From Cheilinus undulatus (taxonomy: Eukaryota; Chordata; Actinopteri; Labriformes; Labridae): 64,000 nt of DNA. The stretch covers positions 124,001 to 188,000 of the forward strand of contig NW_024571676.1 in the NCBI RefSeq assembly GCF_018320785.1, read 5' to 3'. Made by a program: the position numbers and the translations under genes. The first letter of the stretch is position 1, and each line of letters begins with the position of its first letter. The notes beneath the pieces are model-generated. The model was not told the origin of the DNA. It did not search any database and saw nothing but the letters and a program-made list of their open reading frames with translations. Of the stretch, positions 55,771-64,000 are shown in pieces.

Positions 55771-56384
55771 GAAGTGTGTGCTTGCCTGGTGTGATGCTGT
55801 TGTGCCTTTTATAAAAGAAAAGGCATATAAAAGGATAGGCAAAGATCAAAAGCGTCTTTCATGCTGTTTTCTGCCTTAGGGGGGTCATTTGAATAGAGCT
55901 GAGTGTGCAAGTGGTTTATCTGTGTTTCTATTTTAATGAGTTCAGTTTTCACTCCCTTTGCTTGCCTGCTTGCACACAGCACCCTAATTATTCGAGCTGT
56001 ATGCATTCTTTAAGGGGTAAACAATCAGCATCTGTCTTTATGTTTGTGAACAAGAGTGTACAGGATGAGAGAATATGCATAAAGGCACAGAAAGAAAAAT
56101 GGAGATGTACATAAAAACTAGGCTCTTACTAGGGTTGTGAAATCGTAATCATTTAATTTCTGCTTTTATTTTCAAACGAGGCCTTAAAAACTACACCAAC
56201 AAAGACATAGGGCAAGACAAGCAAAATACATACACAAAATTTATGCCTAAATGGAGAAATGAAGGATTTTTATTTCAAGTGTTCCTTTTCAGTTCAGTGT
56301 CGTATCTTTTTAAAGTGGAATTAGTTTAATCTATTCACATTTGTAAATGCATATTTTTCCAATCAGTAAACAGACTCATTTAAG
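55771..56384. other. Intergenic after ndufv3
   Basis: No supported feature. Confidence 0.45.
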
Positions 56385-56690
56385 TGTGGGCTGCACGATG
56401 ACTCGGGTTTTCACTGTTGCCTTGCAGCAAGAAGGTTCCCAGTTCAAATCCTGGTAAGACGGGGTCTTTCAGTGCAGCATGCACTTTCCTGCTTCCTCCC
56501 ACTGGCCAAAAACATCATCACTAAACCGGCCGTATGTGAGTGTGACTGCTTGTTTGTGTCTCTGTGATTGCTGGCGACCAGTCTAGGGTGAACTCCACCT
56601 CTCATCCAATCACCGCTTGGATAGGCTCCAGCACCAGTGACCCCAAACTGGAAGAGGTATAGCTAATGAATGGAAGGATGGATATTCAGC
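56385..56690 (+). repeat. Near full-length GGATGG-tailed SINE-like repeat
   Basis: Head GTGGGCTGCACGATGACTCG, AGCAAGAAGGTTCCCAGTTC (box B AGTTCAAATCC), middle CTTCCTCCCACTGGCC, end GGATAGGCTCCAGCACC and TGGAAGGATGG. The most complete of three copies in the window (others 18225, 19310). Confidence 0.75.
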
Positions 56691-57172
56691 ATTGGATTTT
56701 GTTTTGTTTTGTTTTGCATAAGCTGACCTGTTTTTAATTTCTCTAATTCTAAAAGGCTTTATCCCCTCAGCTTTTTGAAAGTAACTGCATTTTTAAGGTA
56801 TTTCCCAAGTGCTGTTAAACAGAGCAACGATTTTTTTAACACCGCTTTTCCAAACATCCTTGTTTTGTTTTGGATGCTAACATTGTTTTACTCTGCACAC
56901 AGAAACAAAACTATTTATTTTAAACATATTATTATAACTGCCAGGATCTGGCATCACTGCCCGAGGTGCATTGTGCAATGTCAACCATACATGTGTTATA
57001 CTCAGATTTTCTTAAAATGAACAAATTAAGTTTGTTTCATTGCTTATCATGCATTTAAAAACACTAAAGTATATCAAACAGAGTCAATATGCCTTAAAAG
57101 ACATACTCCACATCTGTCTAAACGCTTAGATATACAACAATATGTAAAATACCTAACAGATAAGGCTTTATA
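56691..57172. other. Intergenic, with (TTTTG)n run
   Basis: TTTTG repeats at 56698-56715; otherwise nothing. Confidence 0.45.
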
Positions 57173-57340
57173 AAGGTTGGTGATAGCCTAGTGGTTAAAT
57201 CCATTTAACATGGGTAGCCTGTGATCAGATCCACTCTGACTCCTTTCCTGCATGTAACTCCCCCTCTTTCTTCCCTGTTTCCGATCTTTTATACTATCAT
57301 TTCTACAATGATGACAAGCCCAAAAATAAATCTTAAAAGA
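57173..57340 (+). mobile_element. Old tRNA-derived SINE
   Basis: AGCCTAGTGGTTAAATCC (box A-like), a decayed box B (TGATCAGATCC), TTTCCTGCATGTAACTCCCC and AAAAATAAATCTTAAAAG, the same family as 8102-8283 but more diverged. Confidence 0.75.
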
Positions 57341-57655
57341 AGATTCAATACAATATTATCATCTGTAGTTTTACTTTTTAAAAACACCATACATGATGGA
57401 TAAATCAAATGTTCGCATTTACATTGGAGAAAAGCAGAAAACTCAATATTTTTGTCTAATGTTTCAAAATGACTCTTGAATTGGCATGCTTAGAAGAATT
57501 TCACAATGCCCCAAATTTTTTTTTTCTTTACCTTATTTCTGTTGTGAAAGAAAGTGCAAACAGCCTTCCCCAAATGTCTGCATGCTGCAGCCCAATCTGA
57601 GATCCAATTATCTGAGGCCCACCAAAACCCTTGTTCAACCGTTACATGAAGCTTT

Positions 57656-57920
57656 AATTACCTCCGCCAGGAGGTTATGTGACTGGCAGGGTTTGTTAGT
57701 TTGTTAGTTAGTTTGTTCGTTTGTTAGCAACATAACTCAAAAAGTTATGGACGGATTTTCATGAAATTTTTAGGAAATGTCAAAAATGGCATAAGGAAGA
57801 ACTGATTAGATTTTGGGACTGATCCAGATCACCGTCTTGATCCAGGAATTTTTGTAAGGATTCTGTACAATTGAGAGATGGTGGAGGTCTACGCTCTCCG
57901 AGTGCTTTTCTAGTTTATTA
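57656..57920 (+). repeat. CTCCGCCAGGAGG-type element, forward copy
   Basis: ACCTCCGCCAGGAGGTTATG, TTTGTTAG repeats, GTTATGGACGGATTTTCATG, GACTGATCCAGATCACCG, GAGGTCTACGCTCTCCGAGT. Very common fish repeat. Faces two reversed copies. Confidence 0.75.
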
Positions 57921-57984
57921 TATTTTTGGTAAATCCAATGTGAAAGCTTGGCTTTCAGATTCTCGAAAAGTGTTTGTAGGGTCA

Positions 57985-58130
57985 CAGAGTACAACTAGAA
58001 AAGCACTCAGAGAGCGCAGACCTCCACCATCAGCCCTATCTCCCAGTAATGAAGAATCCTTTAAAAACATTCCTGGATCCAGATTGTGATCCGGATCGGT
58101 CCCAAAATCTAATTTACCTATAACTCCCTC
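57985..58130 (-). repeat. CTCCGCCA-type element, partial reversed copy
   Basis: AAAAGCACTCAGAGAGCGCA, GACCTCCACCATCAGCCC, TTCCTGGATCCAGATTGTGA, CAAAATCTAATTTACC. Only the distal half of the element. Confidence 0.7.
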
Positions 58131-58969
58131 TCCAGTGGGGTGGAGACACAGTGAGACAAAGCATTGGCTTCGCCACATGTGGACTGTCATGGTGGAAGCA
58201 CCCATGGTCTCACCTGATGACTGGAAGTCATGGCAGAGGGTGAATATTACCCTATTCCACCCAGCATTGTGAGTATTCTTGCTACAATTTGCTATCTTTC
58301 TCTCTGTTACGCTCCGACTCATCTCCTCGACCGGGCATGCGTCTTTCAAACTCTATAAACTCCAAAATTTTGAATAGAAACCATAGACTATAGAAAGAAT
58401 TGGACAAACCCCATGCGACGTCAGTCGTCTGCTCACAATAGGCAGACTCAAACGGCTCTTGAAGCCAAGTGGAGGCTTCCATATTGAAATCACAGTCACA
58501 ACCTAACACCCCGCCTACTAAACTTGACTTCCTGTCAGTTTTCTAGCTAGCATTCTGGTTGACAGAAACGAAGCCTCTGCCTGCTACGCTATCAGTCAAT
58601 CAATGAGACGCGCCAATCAGCTTTCATCCTAAATATAATCCAAACGATTGTGGTACAAAAAATGTACCCCCCGTACAGTAGGAGCACAATAAGACACTAG
58701 CTAATGAGACACATTTGGTGTTTTGAACAAGGCTGTAAACCAGTTTATTTCTAGTGTAAAAACTGGCTGTTTAACATGTGTCCAGAGGGGACTTCCGGTG
58801 TTCATGCAGCCAGCCTCAAGTGGACACTTGGGGTATAGCAATTTTTTGCACTTCCGCATTGGCTTCATTTTTCAAGACCAGGGGTTGCCACTTGATAGAA
58901 ATGCACCAAAAACATGCTGCTGGGATTGAGGTTACTCATGTTCGCTATCTCCTGGTGTAAAGTGGTAAC
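58131..58969. other. Unassigned repeat-like DNA between inverted copies
   Basis: Contains CATGCGACGTCAGTCGTCTG and TATAGAAAGAATTGGACAAA, which have the look of an old DNA element. No frame with a recognisable domain. Confidence 0.35.
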
Positions 58970-59225
58970 AGCGCAGACCTCCGCCATTAGCCCTATCTAC
59001 CAATAGTAAAGAATTCTTTAAAATATTCCTGGATCCAGACGGTGATCCAGATCAGTCCCAAAATCTAATCATTTCTTCCTTATGCCATTTTTGACATGTC
59101 CTGAAAATTTCATGAAAATCTGTCCATGACTTTTTGAATTATGTTGCTAACAAACGAACAAACAAACAAACAAATGAAAAAAACCCACCCTATCACATAA
59201 CCTCCTTGGCGGAGGTCATTAATGA
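58970..59225 (-). repeat. CTCCGCCA-type element, reversed copy
   Basis: GCGCAGACCTCCGCCATTAG through AAATCTAATCATTTCTTCC and AACAAACAAACAAA to ACATAACCTCCTTGGCGGAG. Mirror image of 57656-57920. Confidence 0.75.
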
Positions 59226-59459
59226 GCCACTGCCATTTATTTTGTTTTGATCAGGCATCTAAAAAGTCACAGATTTTTTTTTGAATATTTATTTATCTTA
59301 GCCCTACTTATTCTTCCCAAGTAGCATTAATGTCTCTGAAGACACCAGGGTTGGAGTTGAACTTTTTCACGTACCAGCTGTGGCTGGTGGATTCAAGAAT
59401 CTACCAGTCACAAACATTTTGCACTTGGATCTGCCAATACGATCTTGAGACAAAACGTC

Positions 59460-59800
59460 AGTGTTGAAAAACACCATCATCACCAAGGATGAAGAAAGCA
59501 CAACAAAGCAAATCCAAATTCAAGGCCATGTTGATACATGGTTTCTTTGACATTAAAGGTATAATTTTCCATTATGACAACAGATCACAGTACTTGATCA
59601 CATTCCCTATTCACCTGATATACCACCTTTTATCCTAAGATCAAATCTGTGCTCAAGGAGCACATTTAAAGTCTGTCAGATTTCAGGAAAGAGCAACAGA
59701 GGTTCTGAGACAACTGTCTGAAGATCTACTGCACTGCTTTGATCAGTGGAAGACCTGAATGCAGCAGTGTGATGATGCAGAAGGGGAGTATATGTAAGGA
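59460..59800 (+). pseudogene. Mariner-like transposase relic (C-terminal part)
   Basis: With frameshifts, reads FKAMLIHGFFDIKGIIFHYD, then FYPKIKSVLKEHI.SLSDF and TEVLRQLSEDLLHCFDQWKT and GEYM. These match the order of mariner transposase motifs (K.M...F.D..GI.H, LFP.LK..L.G..F, E..L...P...F...F..W..R...C....G.Y). Catalytic part and ends lost. Confidence 0.65.
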
Positions 59801-60146
59801 GAAAGGCACTGAAAAATGTTTATGTTCAATTAAATTGAAATACAGCATCAGTATAATACAACCCTTTCAGAGATTACTCTTGCACCTTGTCTGGCCTTGT
59901 CTTGGTCAATAACTTGCTTTTCCAGGCTATACTAGTTTGCCTTCCCCTTCCCTACATCTAAAGAAGCAGATTTATGTAATTTGACTGGCTGGATATTTCA
60001 CTTATATGCTATTTTTTGTTTAGCCTATATGCCCAAGGGATATGGATTCCTTATACTTCTAAACGTACATATTTTGATGGATATCACCTCAAGGAGAAAA
60101 CAGACAGTGGCCTATGCACAATTCCCCAGGGAGAATAAGTACATTA

Positions 60147-60147
60147 T

Positions 60148-60209
<62 letters not shown>

Positions 60210-60250
60210 GATACTTTATTAATCCCGAGGGAAATTTAAGATTCTTGTTC
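60147..60250 (-). repeat. (GATA)n tail and L2-type 3' end
   Basis: (ATAG)n, 60147-60208, then GATACTTTATTAATCCCGAG and GGAAATTTAAG. Reversed, this is the 3' end of a fish L2-type retroelement with a (TATC)n tail. It lies only about 170 bp before the CRE at 60418. Confidence 0.75.
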
Positions 60251-60417
60251 TTGTGTTATTCTTCATTAAGAATGTAGTCGAATAAACGACCCTCCTGGCT
60301 GAACGGTTGTCAGACAATGAGCAGCTAAAACTTAAAGAATATTTACCGCTTTTTATGAGTTAAATTCCAGTCATTTCAAACCCCCAGTAGGGTGCAGAGG
60401 GACTCTTTAGGCAGCAG

Positions 60418-60554
60418 GACGTCATGTCTCCGCCCACATCATAAATATTTATGAGCCGAGCGCCCCTGCGTGCCCTTACGCGATGACGCAACGCGACAAC
60501 TGCGGGTCCCGATTGCTGCAGCCGCTTGTCAGTGTGACGAAGATTGGCACTCAG
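60418..60554 (+). promoter_or_regulatory. CpG-rich promoter and likely non-coding first exon of the next gene
   Basis: Seen: GACGTCA (60418-60424) and TGACGCAA (60484-60491), both CRE/ATF-like; CCGCCC (60430-60435); a perfect 14-bp palindrome CATAAATATTTATG (60440-60453) that can act as a TATA-like element; then a CpG-dense stretch ending in CAG|GTAAGC (donor at 60555). CpG density stays high to about 61090. This is the usual look of a vertebrate promoter plus first exon. The frame opening at 60483 (133 codons) runs over the donor into the intron and is not believed. Vertebrate gene order places PKNOX1 after NDUFV3, so this may be pknox1, but no coding exon of it lies in the window. Confidence 0.5.
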
Positions 60555-61090
60555 GTAAGCTGTCACTCAAAATCCCTCTTTTTCCGTTCCCTATCAATCA
60601 AACAATCTGGGCCGCACGCAATAATGCCCCAGGGCGAGGAGCGCGGACCTAGTCAGGGCAGCGGAGGGTGTTTTTGGAGGGGAAGCAGAAGCGGCAGAGC
60701 TCCGGGAAGAATTAAAAAAATCTGTATACAGGGGAGGGGGGGTAAAAAATATGTCGGCGTTTTGGGGGCAGAGGAGGATAGAGGAAAAGCAAAGGGCGAG
60801 CGCGAGAAACGAGGCCCGACAGTTGTAACGTTAGCGCGGAGGGGAGGGGAAGCAGAGGGCAGCTGTCCCCGCTTGATTGATTGACTGATGTGGGAAGGAT
60901 TTGACGAAGAGTCGGGCTAGCCTTGTCTGAAGCTGCTGCTTCTTTTATAATAATGTAGAATTACTCTACATAGTTGTAAAATGCATATTCATTTTAAATG
61001 TTAATTCAAAGACGGTAGCTCGGCCGAAGACGTCTCGTTCTTTGGGCATTTGGCTCTCTTCGTATCAATCCGCAGCGGGGTCTTTTTTTA
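60418..61090. promoter_or_regulatory. CpG island
   Basis: The only CpG-dense stretch of its size in the window: frequent CG, GCGCGG, CGAGCGCGAG and GGGGCGAG-type words, purine-rich between 60650 and 60870 on the top strand. It surrounds the first exon end at 60554. Confidence 0.6.
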
Positions 61091-62179
61091 TACCTGGCTA
61101 GCTGGGTTAGCTTGTTTTTGGCACCGTTTCTCCCATGCTAAATATGGCGCTTTGCTTTTGGCTGCACCGTATCAGCATAAGAAACACTTTTAAGTTAACA
61201 CCTAGCCTGGTTGCTAACGTTAGCTTTAGCATTGCTCTCTTTCAGTTAACCCTAATTTGGCGAGCTAATGTTGTATCAGTGTAGCATCAGCGTTTGAAGC
61301 CAGCAAATAATATGGGTAAACAAGGCGGTCTGCTTTGTCCGTAAATAGCACCAACGCTAGCCCAGTTAAAGGGCAGTTAGCTAATATTAGCCCAAAGGCT
61401 TTCATCAACTTTTACCTCTCTGTGCCGCCACAAACTGCTAATACTGGGCTAAATGCTAAGTCCATCGTGGTGGGTGTGTTAGCGGTAGTCTCAGGGTAAC
61501 GTCAACATAAACTCACTGTTTCTATTGTAACAAACCACATTGTTAGCGAATTAAACAACTTAGTTTCCCAGGACTCTTGTGACATAAATGTTTATTAGTA
61601 ACAACACGGTTAGAGTAAAATAAGCCCCTTTTATGTATATCCTGATTCTTCAGAGGCAGCTGAGGTCTGTTCATATATCACCCCGGATCATTTAAATACA
61701 CCCATATATTATGTTTTGATATTTTTTTCAGCTTATTTTAACGGGAAAATCACTTCTATACAGGGAAATATGAGGAGCATAATATCAACACGGGCATATA
61801 CTATCCTAAAAATTAATGAAGTGTTAATTTCATCGACTAAAACTATAACTAACTGCATTTTTTCATAAACAGAATAGATCAAAAAATAGATCCTTTTTGA
61901 GAAAAAAATGACGAAAAAGTGATTTCAGTTATCAAGGAGAATTGAATAAGACTGTAAAGTTAGTACTGGACTAATAAAGTCTGTGCATATGACTTATGTC
62001 AGTATTTTCATCAGTGTATTTTCAGTCAGTTAAGTATTGAAAGTGCATTAGTATAAGTGTTTTACATCTATATTAATTTTAATATGGCTGATTTGAATAA
62101 GTTGAAAAAGAATACAGGGGCTGAAAAGTTTAGACTAAAATGCAAGGAGTTTTATTTGTCTTCATTGATAGAGGAGGAC

Positions 62180-62312
62180 AGTGGATAGAGTCAGAAACAG
62201 GGATGAGAGGGGTAAGAGAAAGGTGGGAAAGGGCCACAGACTGGGTTCAAACCCCGGCCGCCCAAATACATTGGGCGCACCTTAAACCAATAGACTATCT
62301 GTGCCCCATGTA
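62180..62312 (-). mobile_element. tRNA-derived SINE, reversed
   Basis: Reversed: GGGGCACAGATAGTCTATTG-GTTTAAGGTGCGCCC (box A-like), GGGGTTTGAACCCAG (box B), then TTTCCCACCTTTCTC and ATGAAGACAAATAAAACTCC. Same broad family as 8102-8283. Confidence 0.7.
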
Positions 62313-63757
62313 AGGAGTTTAATCAACTTAAACTGGACTAAACTGTTTTTGAGTTAACTAAAACAAGGTAATTTTGTATAGTTATTCACCTTATTCTTAG
62401 CCCCCATGATACTTAGTGTGAAAAGCGAGTGCATCTTCTGGTTCCTACTGTCAGACTGGAACTTTGCATAGTAACAAGATTATTATCCTGATTATTAGAG
62501 TGATTTGGAGATTCAAATATGTAAACGCCATCCCTTACACCTGTAACAGGATGTTATTATTCCTCCACCCTCTATCAAAAAGGACGAAGTGAAGAAATTG
62601 CCATTTAGGTACATTAGTATATTAAGCTAACATCATAAGCTTCATGTCAGTTTTCTTTTTGTAATAGGGATGATCATGTTTTTTAAAAGTGTTGGGACAC
62701 AACCTCAAGATAGCCTTGCTGTAGACATCAGACATCCATGAATGCATGGACACTTGGACATTAAGAAACACACATGTGCTGCCAAGGTTTTTTTCATTAA
62801 AACTGAACTCCATAAAGTGTAGGTATTATACAGTACGGACGGGAAAAAAAAACAATACAGAATAGTATCAGGATATTTTTTCTGGCACTAACGCATCATC
62901 TCGTCCACCAAGTATCAATTTTTTTTTTTCAAATTAATTGCTTGTTGGCAGAGGTGATGGTCATACAGCAGGAGAAAGTTAGTACAACAAACATGGCAGC
63001 ACCAGGGGAACGACATCAGGAATGCAAGCAGGGCACAACTAACCTTGCAAAGCAGATGGATACGCCCAGTGGGTGATTTTAGGGCGGATGAGGGGGGATG
63101 GCATCCCCCTTGTTAGCAAAATGACCAAAATACGTCCCTTTTGTTAACCTGCCATCCCCTCTCTGTCAGGGAAGAGCAGGGATGCTTAGTTGAGTATGTT
63201 CTGCCATACTCAGTGATCCTTTACAGGGTTTCCCATTTATGTATTAAACTGCAGCGGATCGCTACTGTTTCATTAGCCCCCCTGTTTTCACGTCGGCATT
63301 TCCATCCAGCATAACTTGTACTGTCCCACGGATACACAGCCTGCTCAATGCGCTGATGCTGCACTGATGCTGCGCTGTTACCCCGCCTCCTTCCCTCTCT
63401 CCTCCTGAGTGTACAGTGAAGCTCGGAGTTTCACACTGTAGGTGATAGCCTACTCAACCTAGCCCGGCGATGGCCTACTCAACCCGTGGCTTTCGAGCTG
63501 CATGTGGCTCTTTAGTGACCAGTTGCGGCTCTTTTAAGGCTTACTTTTAATTTTCAATTAATTAGATGCCATTTCCTGTATTCTAGTGCATTTTAATGCC
63601 ATATTAGCACCAGATAATCCAAACTGGTTCTGTGAGCTATAGTTCTAGCTCAATAAAGATCAAAAAGGGCCCAGAATAAAAGTCATTGCAACGGTATTGT
63701 TTCATAGTATTTCTTGGTCCTAATGGTCTTCTGGAATTTAGTGTGTTTTCTTTACTC

Positions 63758-63895
63758 AAGAGGGCAGTTTAGTGTGTTTTGCCAACCAGGAGGGCACTTT
63801 AGTACCTATTTTGGCTCCCAAGAGGGCACTTTGGCGTGTATTTTGGCTCCCAAGAGGGCACTTCAGCGTGTTTTGGCTCCAAAGAGGGCACTTAA
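63758..63895. repeat. About 30-bp tandem repeat (AAGAGGGCACTTT)
   Basis: Five diverged units of 28-32 bp on GGCTCCCAAGAGGGCACTTT and GGCGTGTATTTT. It sits inside an element that starts near 63070 with CATCCCCCTTGTTAGC and has a second CATCCCCCTTGTAAAA at 63904. Confidence 0.7.
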
Positions 63896-64000
63896 CAAGT
63901 TGCATCCCCCTTGTAAAAAAAAAAAACATATCGCCTACTGGAAACGCCCGTTTCCTTGTTTTTCAATGGCGAATCCGTCTTGCAAAGCTCCCATCTGAAC

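Larger units (their letters stand above)
60555..64000 (+). other. Probable first intron of the 60.4-kb gene; no coding exon seen
   Basis: CpG-rich to about 61090, then AT-rich. Contains a minus-strand tRNA-derived SINE (62180-62310), low-complexity runs and a repeat-bearing element from about 63070. No exon with acceptor, open frame and donor could be recognised. The small frames here have transposon-like or random composition. Confidence 0.4.

Noticed and set aside
60483-60884. 133-codon plus-strand frame in the CpG island
   Set aside because: It crosses the splice donor at 60555 and then is Gly/Arg/Lys-rich from purine-rich DNA; CpG islands often leave chance frames open.

Overview
The window is a stretch of teleost fish nuclear DNA, most likely from a percomorph. 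The evidence is intron-split vertebrate genes, long AT-rich non-coding stretches, and a dense load of typical fish transposons: L1/Tx1-like LINEs, Tc1/mariner, hAT-like, piggyBac-like and Harbinger-like DNA elements, and tRNA-derived SINEs with the box A/box B plus 'AATAAA..AAATAAATCTT' layout. Most long open frames are transposon fragments or chance. Only two host genes can be read as protein, plus the start of a probable third.

Layout. 0-2.1 kb: broken L1/Tx1 ORF1 with a Harbinger-like element inside it. 2.1-10.1 kb: one L1/Tx1 LINE on the minus strand, cut into pieces by at least four later insertions: a ~1.1 kb Harbinger-like element, a 341-bp palindromic hAT-like MITE, a 948-bp piggyBac-like element with TTAA ends, and a Tc1-containing inverted-repeat block that itself carries a SINE. 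10.4-11.7 kb: 5' part of another non-LTR element. 12.2-14.0 kb: a 47-bp minisatellite split by a third LINE. 14-22.6 kb: intergenic, with repeat fragments. 22.66-24.66 kb: cxcr4, a two-exon chemokine receptor gene on the minus strand, complete from TATA-like box to poly(A) signal. 24.9-26.8 kb: piggyBac-like relic with a nested hAT-like element. 27-38 kb: intergenic, including a Tc1 element whose transposase carries six 57-bp tandem repeats.

38.0-55.6 kb: ndufv3 (mitochondrial complex I accessory subunit), four exons on the plus strand. Exons 1, 2 and 4 give a 105-residue short form. The 1671-bp exon 3 is a frame-neutral cassette that adds 557 residues of Ala/Glu/Pro/Val-rich repeats to make a 662-residue long form. 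Introns 1 and 3 (7.9 and 7.3 kb) are full of MITE-like repeats. 56-60 kb: SINEs, an inverted cluster of 'CTCCGCCA' repeats and a mariner relic. 60.4-61.1 kb: CpG-rich promoter with CRE-like sites and a splice donor, read as the untranslated first exon of the next plus-strand gene (pknox1 is the guess from vertebrate gene order; nothing in the sequence proves it). 61-64 kb: probably the first intron of that gene, with another SINE and a tandem repeat.

The host genes do not act in one pathway: cxcr4 is a plasma-membrane CXCL12 receptor and ndufv3 sits in the matrix arm of respiratory complex I. No CRISPR, operon-like or otherwise prokaryote-type system is present. The points most worth a second look are the expanded ndufv3 cassette exon, the tyrosine-free N-terminus and long second extracellular loop of cxcr4, the minisatellite inside a transposase frame, and the layered insertions in the 2-10 kb LINE.
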